DNA of 15,001 nucleotides from Cryomorphaceae bacterium (GTDB lineage: Bacteria; Bacteroidota; Bacteroidia; Flavobacteriales; Schleiferiaceae), in NCBI GenBank assembly GCA_003451355.1, contig DMDX01000174.1:3331-18331 (forward strand). The letters are read 5' to 3'. Under the pieces are notes generated by a model. That model saw only the letters and a program-made list of their open reading frames with translations. It was not told the origin of the DNA and did not search any database. The position numbers and the translations under genes are program-made. Shown piece after piece: positions 1 to 6,871 of this stretch (within the stretch, counting starts at the first letter, position 1; every line of letters starts with the position of its first letter).

Positions 1-469
1 TGCGCATGTTGTGAAGGCGGTCCGCCATCTTGATCAGGACCACCCGAACATCGTCGCTAATGCTCACCAACAGCTTGCGAAAATTCTCGCTTTGCATTGA
101 GGTTTGCATGTCAAAAATGCCCTGAATCTTCGTCAGACCTTCGACGATGTAGGCGACGTTGGAGCCAAACATTCGGTCGAGGTCGGCGCGCGTGTATTCG
201 GAATCTTCGATTACATCGTGCATCAAGGCCGCGGCGATGGACTGAGCACCTAAGCCAATCTCTTGAGAAACAATTTGTGCAACGGCCAGTGGGTGGGTGA
301 TGTAGGGCTCTCCGGACTTGCGGCGTACATCTTTATGGGCATCTTCGGCAACCTTGTACGCCTTTTTGATAAGCGCAAGGTCCTCTTTGTCCGCACCGCG
401 CTCGGTTGCAGACTTTACAAGCGCTCGGTACTGACTCCGAACGACTTTGGCGTAGTCTACTTGCTCCAT
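1..469 (-). CDS. Rel/SpoT-family (p)ppGpp synthetase/hydrolase, N-terminal part (cut by window edge)
   Basis: Translating the minus strand from the ATG at 469-467 gives 156 uninterrupted residues before the window edge. They match the N-terminal HD hydrolase domain of the long RelA/SpoT homologues, cytoplasmic enzymes that degrade and make the alarmone (p)ppGpp. Visible motifs are RKSGEPYITHP (residues 50-60, metal-ligand His59), HDVIEDS (84-90, the His84-Asp85 pair and Glu88/Asp89) and KMADRLHNMR (147-156, Asp150). All expected hydrolase residues are present, so this part should be hydrolase-competent; the synthetase, TGS and ACT domains lie outside the window. The start overlaps the last 13 nt of the upstream fumarylacetoacetase gene, which suggests cotranscription and possible translational coupling. 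In Bacteroidota such a full-length enzyme is usually the bifunctional Rel; I give no symbol because rel, relA and spoT cannot be told apart from this piece. Confidence 0.95.
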   Translation of the reverse strand, partial: MEQVDYAKVVRSQYRALVKSATERGADKEDLALIKKAYKVAEDAHKDVRRKSGEPYITHPLAVAQIVSQEIGLGAQSIAAALMHDVIEDSEYTRADLDRMFGSNVAYIVEGLTKIQGIFDMQTSMQSENFRKLLVSISDDVRVVLIKMADRLHNMR

Positions 470-1701
470 GGCTTTGAAGGCAACAGTGTGGCGCGGCACT
501 CGCCAAAACCTATTCGGGTTTTGCCCGTAGACCACCCCCTCAAGATGAGCGAGTCGCCGTCCTCGAGAAAGGCGCGCTTGCCCCCGTTGGCCAGGGTGAT
601 GGGCTTGGACCCGTTCCACGTAAGCTCGAGCATGGACCCGTACGAACCAGGCTCGTTGCCGCTAATCGTTCCTGAGGCCATTAAATCGCCGCTTTGAATG
701 ATGCAGCCATTGATCGTGTGGTGCGCGATCTGCTGCGCAAAACTCCAGTAGAGGTACTTCGCATTGGACTGTGAAATCACGGTTTCGCTGCCGTCGGCGC
801 AGACAATAGCCACCTCGAGCTCGAGGTCCCAGTGCGAACCCGCACGGTTTTGCTGCAGGTAGGGCAGGGGGGCGGGGTTACTCTGGTCCTCACCTGCACA
901 GCGACTGCTTAGAAGGGCTTCGTACGGAACAATCCACGGACTCATCGTCGACGCAAAATTCTTTGCCAAAAACGGCCCGAGCGGAACATATTCCCACTGC
1001 TGAAGGTCCCTGGCCGACCAGTCGTTGAACAGCACGAGTCCAAAAATGTGGTCTTCAGCCGTGTCGACGGGAATCCAGGAAGCGTCCCGAGGGCCACCCT
1101 TGAGAATGATTCCCACTTCGAGCTCAAAATCCATCTTGACCGACGGACCAAACACGGGTGCTGGGTCGTTGGGGCCTTTGCGCTGTCCGTTGGGGCGCAC
1201 GACGTCGGTTCCGCTCACCGCCACGGTCGAGGCGCGGCCGTGGTAGCCTACGGGCAGGTGCAACCAGTTGGGCAGCAGCGCATTCTCGGGGTCGCGGAAC
1301 ATCATTCCCACATTCGTCGCATGCTGGCGCGATGCATAAAAATCGGTGTAGTCGCCAATGTGCACGGGCAGCAAGGCCTCAACGGCTGCGGCGGGTTGCT
1401 CGCAGGTGCCTCGCTTCGCGTTGGCTTCCCATGCGGAACCTTCGGCATATAGGCCCGAAACCTCGGCACGAACCGCCGACCAGGCGGCGGTTCCGCGGTC
1501 GATAAACGCGTTAAATGTTTCGTTCTCAAGCTCTGGAAACGATGCCAAAAATCCAGCAGCGCGCAGCTTTTTAAAGCTCACCACCGTGTCCCCGATGCGG
1601 GTAGCAAGGTGCACGCTGTCGTCGGTCCAGCGCACTGCACCCCACGGAAGGTTGAAAAAGCTGAAATCTGATTGATCCGAAACCGGAATAAAGCTTGCCA
1701 T
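457..1701 (-). CDS. fahA: fumarylacetoacetase (EC 3.7.1.2)
   Basis: This 414-aa protein hydrolyses fumarylacetoacetate to fumarate and acetoacetate, the last step of tyrosine degradation through homogentisate. It is full length for the family and aligns closely with the mammalian enzyme by eye. It has a small N-terminal domain (about 1-110) and then the catalytic FAH fold. The metal site is visible as Asp120 (YTDFYASRQHATN), Glu193 and Glu195 (DFELEV) and Asp227 (FNDWSARD). The expected catalytic His127 and Lys247 are also present, each shifted by six from the mouse numbering. The ATG at 1701 opens on MASFIPV. The gene lies 29 bp from the divergent glyA start and overlaps the downstream rel start by 13 nt. 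No other tyrosine-catabolism gene is in the window, so pairing with a stringent-response gene is probably genomic happenstance rather than shared function. The symbol follows one common bacterial usage. Confidence 0.96.
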   Translation of the reverse strand: MASFIPVSDQSDFSFFNLPWGAVRWTDDSVHLATRIGDTVVSFKKLRAAGFLASFPELENETFNAFIDRGTAAWSAVRAEVSGLYAEGSAWEANAKRGTCEQPAAAVEALLPVHIGDYTDFYASRQHATNVGMMFRDPENALLPNWLHLPVGYHGRASTVAVSGTDVVRPNGQRKGPNDPAPVFGPSVKMDFELEVGIILKGGPRDASWIPVDTAEDHIFGLVLFNDWSARDLQQWEYVPLGPFLAKNFASTMSPWIVPYEALLSSRCAGEDQSNPAPLPYLQQNRAGSHWDLELEVAIVCADGSETVISQSNAKYLYWSFAQQIAHHTINGCIIQSGDLMASGTISGNEPGSYGSMLELTWNGSKPITLANGGKRAFLEDGDSLILRGWSTGKTRIGFGECRATLLPSKPWSK

Positions 1702-1730
1702 GGCCGTATTTTTACGCCAAGTTACATGCT

Positions 1731-3008
1731 ATGAACCGCGATTCCGCCCTCTTTGACCTCATCACTGCCGAACATCAACGCCAAATCGAAGGCATTGAAC
1801 TAATTGCATCTGAAAATTTCACTTCTCCGGCCGTCATGGAGGCCGTCGGATCGGTGCTCACCAACAAGTACGCCGAGGGCTACCCGGGCAAGCGCTACTA
1901 CGGCGGATGCCAGATTGTCGACCTGGTTGAGGACCTCGCACGCAACCGCGCCGGCGAACTTTTTGATGCCGAATACGTCAACGTTCAGCCGCACAGCGGA
2001 TCGCAGGCCAATGCTGCCGTCTACCTCGCGTGCCTCAAGCCGGGCGACACTATTCTCGGGTTTGACCTCAGCCACGGCGGCCACCTGACGCACGGTTCCC
2101 CCGTGAACTTCAGCGGCCAAACCTACCGCGCCACGTTCTACGGCCTCGAGCGCGAGACCGGCCAACTGAACTACGCCAATATTCGCGAAATCGCCCACCG
2201 CGAGAAGCCCAAAATGATTATTTGCGGAGCCAGCGCCTACAGCCGCGACATCGACTACGCCGAGTTCCGCAGCATCGCGGACGAGGTGGGTGCTCTTTTG
2301 CTCGCGGACATCAGCCACCCGTCTGGATTGGTTGCGCGCGGACTCTTGAACGACCCGATGCCGCACTGCCACTTTGTAACGACTACTACCCACAAGACCT
2401 TGCGCGGCCCCCGCGGAGGCATGATTATGATGGGCCAGGACTTTGAGAATCCTTGGGGTCTGACCACACCCAAAGGCGAAATCCGTATGATGTCGCACGT
2501 CCTCGACATGGCGGTGTTCCCTGGAATCCAAGGCGGTCCGCTCGAGCACGTCATTGCAGGCAAGGCCGTGGCTTACGGCGAGGCGCTCACCGACAACTAC
2601 TTTAACTACATCGTTCAGGTGCGCCAAAACGCCCAGGCGATGGCCAAGGCCATGATGGCCCGCGGTTACGACATCGTCAGCGGCGGAACCGACAACCACC
2701 TCATGCTCGTCGACCTTCGCAACAAAAACGTGACCGGAAAGCAGGCTGAAAATGCCCTTGTTGCAGCCCACATTACGGCGAACAAGAACATGGTTCCGTT
2801 TGACGACAAATCGCCGTTTATCACCAGCGGAATCCGGTTTGGAACCCCCGCGCTCACCACGCGCGGCCTCAAGGAATCCGATATGGAAGCAGTGGTGGAC
2901 CTCATTGACGAAGTGCTCCGCAACCCCGAAGACACGGGTGTACAGCACCGCGTAGGCGAGAAGGTCAAGGCGATGATGGCCCACCGTCCGCTGTTCGTGT
3001 GGGAATAG
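1731..3008 (+). CDS. glyA: serine hydroxymethyltransferase (EC 2.1.2.1)
   Basis: GlyA is a cytoplasmic PLP enzyme that interconverts serine plus tetrahydrofolate and glycine plus 5,10-methylene-tetrahydrofolate, feeding one-carbon units to purine, thymidylate and methionine synthesis. The 425-aa product has the family's N-terminal segment (IELIASENFTSPAVMEAVGS, 22-41), the KYAEGYPGKRYYGG loop (46-59) and the PLP lysine Lys222 in VTTTTHKTLRGPRGG. Length and motifs are complete. I chose the ATG at 1731 (MNRDSALFDL) because the in-frame upstream TTG at 1695 would add 12 atypical residues and overlap the FAH start. A partial -7 box, TATTTTTA at 1707-1714 (seven of eight consensus positions), sits 16 nt upstream of the ATG. 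The DUF4197 gene follows after 13 nt, so the two are probably cotranscribed. Confidence 0.97.
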   Translation: MNRDSALFDLITAEHQRQIEGIELIASENFTSPAVMEAVGSVLTNKYAEGYPGKRYYGGCQIVDLVEDLARNRAGELFDAEYVNVQPHSGSQANAAVYLACLKPGDTILGFDLSHGGHLTHGSPVNFSGQTYRATFYGLERETGQLNYANIREIAHREKPKMIICGASAYSRDIDYAEFRSIADEVGALLLADISHPSGLVARGLLNDPMPHCHFVTTTTHKTLRGPRGGMIMMGQDFENPWGLTTPKGEIRMMSHVLDMAVFPGIQGGPLEHVIAGKAVAYGEALTDNYFNYIVQVRQNAQAMAKAMMARGYDIVSGGTDNHLMLVDLRNKNVTGKQAENALVAAHITANKNMVPFDDKSPFITSGIRFGTPALTTRGLKESDMEAVVDLIDEVLRNPEDTGVQHRVGEKVKAMMAHRPLFVWE

Positions 3009-3021
3009 GCACAGGCTTTGC

Positions 3022-3783
3022 ATGCGGTTCAGTATGCGTATCCTAAGCCTTTCTGCGGCCATCTTGGCCCTGTCGTGCCAAGCCCAGGTTAAACTGCCGT
3101 TGAACGTACCCAAGGCCGCAGCGGCCTTGCTGCCCAAAGCGACGACGGCCCTCACAGAGACTGAAGTATCCAATGGCCTCAAGGAGGCCTTAGTGGCGGG
3201 GGTCCAAAAGGGGTCGTCCGTACTCGGCGCAGCCGGGGGATTTGCCCAATCTGAAATCTATAGGTTGGCACTGCCCCCCGAAGTTGCCGACCTCGAAGCC
3301 AAGATTAACGCGAACCCGGTGCTTCGCGCGGCCCTCAAACCCCAGCTGGAGCAGCTCAAGACCAAGCTCAACGAAGGCGCAGAGCGCGCAGCCGCCAAGT
3401 CCTTTCCCATTTTTCGCGATGCGGTGGTAGGAATGTCGGTGCGCGACGCGATGGGCATCCTTAAAGGTGGACAAGGCTCCGCCACCCGCTACCTGCGCAG
3501 TGAAACCGAACAACCCCTTCAGGCCGCCTTTCGCCCTGCGGTGCAAAGCGCATTGGATGAGGTAGAGATCGCGAAGTACTGGGAGCCTGTAGCTAAAGCC
3601 ATCAACCAAAACAAGCGTTTACTCGGACGCACTGAAGACATTCAGACGGACCTCGTGACGTACGTCAACCAGAAGACCTACGACGCCCTTTTTCGTGAGA
3701 TTGCCCTTCAAGAAGATCGGATTCGGCAGGACCCCGTGCAGCGTACGACCGAATTGCTTCGCAAGGTGTTCGGCAGTCTTTAA
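3022..3783 (+). CDS. DUF4197 family secreted protein
   Basis: This 253-aa product starts with a hydrophobic export signal (about 5-20, ending ALSCQAQ). It could be a lipoprotein signal (Cys19 preceded by ALS, a loose lipobox) or be cut after QAQ. The mature part matches my memory of the DUF4197 family: EVSNGLKEALVAGVQKG (48-64), SFPIFRDAVVGMSVRDAMGILKGG (127-150), ATRYLRSETEQPLQAAFRPAVQSAL (154-178) and a closing DPVQRTTELLRKVFGSL. The family is mostly alpha-helical and envelope-located, and I know of no assigned function. An in-frame ATG at 3034 gives a shorter signal (MRILSLSAA) and is a credible alternative start. The gene follows glyA by 13 nt. Its stop interlocks with that of the convergent JmjC-like gene, with no terminator hairpin between them. 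Confidence 0.88.
   Translation: MRFSMRILSLSAAILALSCQAQVKLPLNVPKAAAALLPKATTALTETEVSNGLKEALVAGVQKGSSVLGAAGGFAQSEIYRLALPPEVADLEAKINANPVLRAALKPQLEQLKTKLNEGAERAAAKSFPIFRDAVVGMSVRDAMGILKGGQGSATRYLRSETEQPLQAAFRPAVQSALDEVEIAKYWEPVAKAINQNKRLLGRTEDIQTDLVTYVNQKTYDALFREIALQEDRIRQDPVQRTTELLRKVFGSL
3780..3783. other. interlocking convergent stop codons (TTAA)
   Basis: The plus-strand DUF4197 stop TAA (3781-3783) and the minus-strand JmjC-like stop TAA (3782-3780) share the palindromic tetramer TTAA. No hairpin with a T tract is visible in the 100 bases either side, so the two transcripts probably run into each other as antisense 3' ends. Confidence 0.9.
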
Positions 3784-4697
3784 AGGGGGCGTCCGTACTT
3801 CGCTTCAAATGCCTTTGCTCGGCGTTGAGCCTGCCACGAGGCAATCCCAGGAAGCTTGTTGAGTAAAATATCGATCCCACCAACGGACCAGGAGTAGGCC
3901 GTTTTCAGCCACTCGTTGAGGTTTTGCGGCCAGATTCGGTAGGTTATCGAGAAACTTCCGGTGACGTAGGTGATGTGGTGCCAGTAGCCTTTTGGTATGT
4001 ACAGCGTGTCGCCTGGCTCGAGAACCACTTCGTATCCTTCGAGGCGATCAATGTTTGGATAGGACTCGCGCAGCTCCGAGAGTCGGCTAAAATCAATGGC
4101 GGAATGCACCGTGCCAGGAATCTGGTAAAGGTGCTCATTTTGCCGCTGGTCAAAGAGCCAAATCCGTTTTTGGCCTTTAAAATGGCTGAGCAGCAAATCG
4201 ACCCAGTCAAAATCGTAGTGAATTCGAGTTTCGCTACCTGGGGCACCAAAGAAGTAGGCGGGTAGGTTGACCACGCGCACCCCGAGTTGCTTGAACCGAT
4301 GCGTATTACGGTGTTCAAGATTCGGGGCGTTCGCCTTTAGGTTAAACGCGAAAAGGCGCTCTTCAGACGTTTCATTGCGCTCGAGCTGTCTGAAGTAGTC
4401 GGCTATTGGTTTTTGGGCAATGGGCTTAGGGAAAAAAGTGGTGGATTGTCCGTGCGCAAATGCATTGCCGCGAATTCCAGTTGTTCGGGTCCCAACTGCA
4501 CTGCAAAGGTCGTCCCACGACCACTGACTAGCTGGCCAATCCTTGGCGAACTTGCGCATGACTAGTGGCATTCCGAGCTGCTTAGACCGTTGAAATTTGG
4601 CACTGATCTCGGATCCGCCGGCTTCCGGCATGGGTTGTAGGTACATGCCGCTAAAATTCACGGATATCTTGAAGGTGGTATTGGCAGAATGTGCCAA
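3780..4697 (-). CDS. cupin-like (JmjC/Cupin_8) putative Fe(II)/2-oxoglutarate oxygenase
   Basis: This 305-aa cytoplasmic protein has the layout of FIH-like JmjC/cupin_8 oxygenases. It shows RIHYDFDWVDLLLSHFKGQKRIWLF (158-182), supplying the HxD facial-triad pair His160 and Asp162, and GDTLYIPKGYWHHITYVTGSFSITYRIWP (229-257), supplying the distal histidine (His240 or His241). The phrase 'IPKGYWHH' is typical of the group. Members hydroxylate protein side chains or small molecules; the substrate here is unknown and neighbours do not suggest one. The N-terminal part (1-110) is less conserved. I used the ATG at 4697, but MYLQPMP at 4646 is a possible later start, and the first 17 residues look weakly conserved. 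It is divergent from the CsgG-like gene and convergent with the DUF4197 gene. Confidence 0.85.
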   Translation of the reverse strand: MAHSANTTFKISVNFSGMYLQPMPEAGGSEISAKFQRSKQLGMPLVMRKFAKDWPASQWSWDDLCSAVGTRTTGIRGNAFAHGQSTTFFPKPIAQKPIADYFRQLERNETSEERLFAFNLKANAPNLEHRNTHRFKQLGVRVVNLPAYFFGAPGSETRIHYDFDWVDLLLSHFKGQKRIWLFDQRQNEHLYQIPGTVHSAIDFSRLSELRESYPNIDRLEGYEVVLEPGDTLYIPKGYWHHITYVTGSFSITYRIWPQNLNEWLKTAYSWSVGGIDILLNKLPGIASWQAQRRAKAFEAKYGRPL

Positions 4698-4767
4698 AAA
4701 TCGATATTTAGGGAGCAGAAACTGCGAATGCCAATCAGAATTAATATAAGTGCTTTGTAAAAATCAA

Positions 4768-4775
4768 TAAATTTG
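4768..4775 (+). promoter_or_regulatory. sigma-A -7 box TAAATTTG, CsgG-like gene
   Basis: This is a full match to the Bacteroidota -7 consensus TAnnTTTG, ending only 3 nt before the ATG at 4779. No TTTG at the expected -33 spacing is seen; the nearest one, at 4754-4757, is too close. If the box is used, the transcript would start at or next to the ATG. Confidence 0.6.
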
Positions 4776-4778
4776 ATC

Positions 4779-5978
4779 ATGCAAAATCCTATCCTATCAT
4801 TACTTCTTTGCACTGCATTCGCTTTGGGCGGTACTGCCAATGCACAGTCTGAACCCAAAAAAACACTCGCGGTGCTGGATTTCGACGTCCGGAACTACCC
4901 CGTAGATGCCCAGCAGCTCATCGATAAAGCAACGATCGAGTTGATTCGTATCAATAAGTTTGAAATCGTCGACAAGTACGACATCGAGTACATTTCAAAG
5001 CGAGACCAAGTGGACCTCAAGGGCTGCTACTCCAAAATTTGCCTTGGAGACATTGGCAAGCGTTTGAAGTGCGACTTCTTGCTTACCGGTTCGTACGATT
5101 TACTCGGCGACCGTGTTGCCGTAACGGTGCGCCTGTACGATGTAGCTAAGGGCAGTTTTACGGAATCCGCTAGTCGAATCTACTTGAATATTCCGCAGCA
5201 AAACCTAACCATGATGGAAGTGGCCGTCAAGGACCTGCTTGCCGTGGCAAACGACGAAAATCTTATTAAGAAGTTGACTATTAGTGAAGAGTACGAAAGT
5301 GCGCTGAACAACCCTGAGACGGCGGTCATCAACAACAACGGACCGCGCTTGGGCATCACTGCTGTGGTAGGGTCGAGCACCAAAATTCTTATGGCCGATC
5401 CTAAAACGGGCGGATTTGGGTACAGCTTGCCCGCGCTCACCTCGTTTGGCTACCAGTTCGAGCAGGTTTTTGTCAACAGTGGCGACTTTCAGGCATTGTT
5501 TGAGTTCATCCCGTTGATTGCCGGATTGGAGTACGGACGTGTCATCCCAAGCGCCAACGTACTGATGGGCATGCGCAACAGCCGCACGGGTTGGGAATTC
5601 GCGGTGGGCCCCAACTTTACCACGACCGTGACGGCGGAGGGCTATATGCAAGGTGAGGACTTCATTATCCGCAGTACGCAGGGTTACGACCCAGCGGGAA
5701 AAGACGTGATCACTCGCCTGGATTCGCGCGGAGACCTCGCCGTATCAACTGGCTTGGTACTCGGATTCGGAAAGACGTTTAAGTCCGGCAAAATGAACTT
5801 CCCGGTCAATTTGTTTGTCGTGACGCCTGGCCGCGGAGACTCTTGGCGCATCGGAACCTCAGTTGGATTCAACATCGTGCGCAAGAAGACGCCAAGCTTT
5901 ACGCCAATGACCACACAGACTAAGCCGTTGTCACCTGCTGCTTCGGGTGCATCGGCGCAGCGTATCACCATCCAATAA
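4779..5978 (+). CDS. exported protein with N-terminal CsgG/TolB-N-like domain
   Basis: This 399-aa product has a clear signal peptide (1-22, ending ANAQ). Residues 28-125 resemble the CsgG/TolB-N-like fold: KKTLAVLDFDV, an amphipathic helix, INKFEIVDKYDIEYISKRDQ, then GCYSKICLGDIGKRLKCDFLLTGSYDLLGDRVAVTVRLYDVAKG. The Cys83/Cys88 pair and the 'ADYLL.GS' type strand are typical of CsgG/FlgT-like envelope proteins. The C-terminal half (about 190-370) alternates aromatic and glycine residues (GWEFAVGPNFTTTVTAEG, LAVSTGLVLGFGKTFKSG, WRIGTSVGFNIVRKK), which suggests beta strands that could be outer-membrane. It ends in a low-complexity Ser/Thr/Pro/Ala tail. The ATG at 4779 is needed to keep the signal peptide; the next in-frame Met is near residue 145. 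The specific role is unknown, and no curli genes are nearby. Confidence 0.8.
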   Translation: MQNPILSLLLCTAFALGGTANAQSEPKKTLAVLDFDVRNYPVDAQQLIDKATIELIRINKFEIVDKYDIEYISKRDQVDLKGCYSKICLGDIGKRLKCDFLLTGSYDLLGDRVAVTVRLYDVAKGSFTESASRIYLNIPQQNLTMMEVAVKDLLAVANDENLIKKLTISEEYESALNNPETAVINNNGPRLGITAVVGSSTKILMADPKTGGFGYSLPALTSFGYQFEQVFVNSGDFQALFEFIPLIAGLEYGRVIPSANVLMGMRNSRTGWEFAVGPNFTTTVTAEGYMQGEDFIIRSTQGYDPAGKDVITRLDSRGDLAVSTGLVLGFGKTFKSGKMNFPVNLFVVTPGRGDSWRIGTSVGFNIVRKKTPSFTPMTTQTKPLSPAASGASAQRITIQ

Positions 5979-5998
5979 ATCTAGTTCTGAGTTAAGGT

Positions 5999-6031
5999 AG
6001 CGCCGGGCCGAAGGGTCGGGCGCTTTCTTTT
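5999..6031 (+). terminator. intrinsic terminator after the CsgG-like gene
   Basis: AGCGCC at 5999-6004 pairs with GGCGCT at 6019-6024. The stem continues inward past one mismatch to a GAAG loop, and the hairpin is followed by TTCTTTT. It lies 20 nt after the stop at 5978. Confidence 0.85.
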
Positions 6032-6046
6032 GCTTGCATACCGAAG

Positions 6047-6054
6047 TACTTTCG
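6047..6054 (+). promoter_or_regulatory. sigma-A -7 box TACTTTCG, rluF
   Basis: This near-consensus -7 box ends 7 nt before the rluF ATG at 6062. A TTTC at 6024-6027, in the tail of the preceding terminator, lies 19 nt upstream and may serve as a weak -33 element. The predicted leader is almost absent. Confidence 0.6.
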
Positions 6055-6061
6055 CAGCAGC

Positions 6062-6871
6062 ATGGAATCCGGAACACGCCTCAACAAGTACATCAGCAGC
6101 CATGGGCTCTGCAGCCGCCGTGAGGCGGATCGCGCCATTGAGGCGGGCGCCGCGCGAATCAACGGTCGGGTTGCGGTTCTTGGAGACATGGTTCGGGACG
6201 GTGACGAAGTAGAGGTGTACGGGCAAAAGCTGGTTGCGAGTTCCAAGCCTCGCTCCGTGTACCTGCTGCTCAATAAGCCCGAGGGGGTGACCTCAACGAC
6301 CGACCAGAGCATTCGCGGCAACGTGGTGGACTATGTGCGCTACCCCGAGCGGATTTTTACAGTGGGTCGCTTGGATAAGGATTCGCGGGGACTACTGCTG
6401 CTGACGAACGATGGGGATTCCGTCAACAAAATTTTAAGAGCAGGCAACGCGCACGCCAAAGAGTATTGGGTTCAGGTGCGCCGTCCGATCACTGATGCGG
6501 AGCTTGACGTGATGGCCCGCGGGGTTCCGATGCTCGGAACCCGAACACTTCCGTGCACGATTGAGCGGATTAGTCCGCGTGCGTACAAAATCATCTTAAT
6601 TCAGGGCTTGAACCGCCAAATTCGCCGAATGGCCGAGTACGTTGGGCACGAAGTGGCGATTTTGGAGCGCAAGCGCATCATGCACCTCACCGACAAAGGA
6701 TTGCCGACGGGTGCTTGGCGTGAATTGACGGATGCTGAAGTGGCACAGCTGCTCGAAGCAGTCAAATACAGCGACGGCGACCCAACTGCTCGGGTAGAGG
6801 GTCCTCGACCGAAGGATTTTCACCAGCCGGGACCAGGCTACCGCGGTGAACGACCTCCGCGCAGACGATGA
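6062..6871 (+). CDS. rluF: 23S rRNA pseudouridine synthase, RluF-like
   Basis: RluF converts U2604 of 23S rRNA to pseudouridine. The 269-aa product has an N-terminal S4 RNA-binding domain (RLNKYISSHGLCSRREADRAIEAGAARING, 6-35). It then has the RsuA/RluB/E/F catalytic domain with LLLNKPEGVTSTT (68-80) and the catalytic Asp105 in GRLDKDSRGLLLLTNDGD. Following this is the segment KILRAGNAHAKEY and the NRQIRRMAEYVGHEVAILERKRIMH core. The NKILRAGN...KEY and GLNRQIRRM.EY segments match E. coli RluF more closely than RluB or RsuA. The basic Arg/Pro-rich tail is usual for the family. The stop overlaps the next start by 4 nt (ATGA), so the glycosyltransferase is probably translationally coupled. Confidence 0.92.
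   Translation: MESGTRLNKYISSHGLCSRREADRAIEAGAARINGRVAVLGDMVRDGDEVEVYGQKLVASSKPRSVYLLLNKPEGVTSTTDQSIRGNVVDYVRYPERIFTVGRLDKDSRGLLLLTNDGDSVNKILRAGNAHAKEYWVQVRRPITDAELDVMARGVPMLGTRTLPCTIERISPRAYKIILIQGLNRQIRRMAEYVGHEVAILERKRIMHLTDKGLPTGAWRELTDAEVAQLLEAVKYSDGDPTARVEGPRPKDFHQPGPGYRGERPPRRR

Noticed and set aside
263..697. A 144-residue plus-strand frame across the rel/FAH junction
   Set aside because: It is antisense to two well-supported genes and its translation shows no family motif.
1800..3182. A 460-residue open frame on the minus strand covering glyA
   Set aside because: It lies antisense to a certain glyA gene. Its His/Val/Ala-rich translation matches the pattern expected from the codon bias of the real strand and no domain is recognisable.
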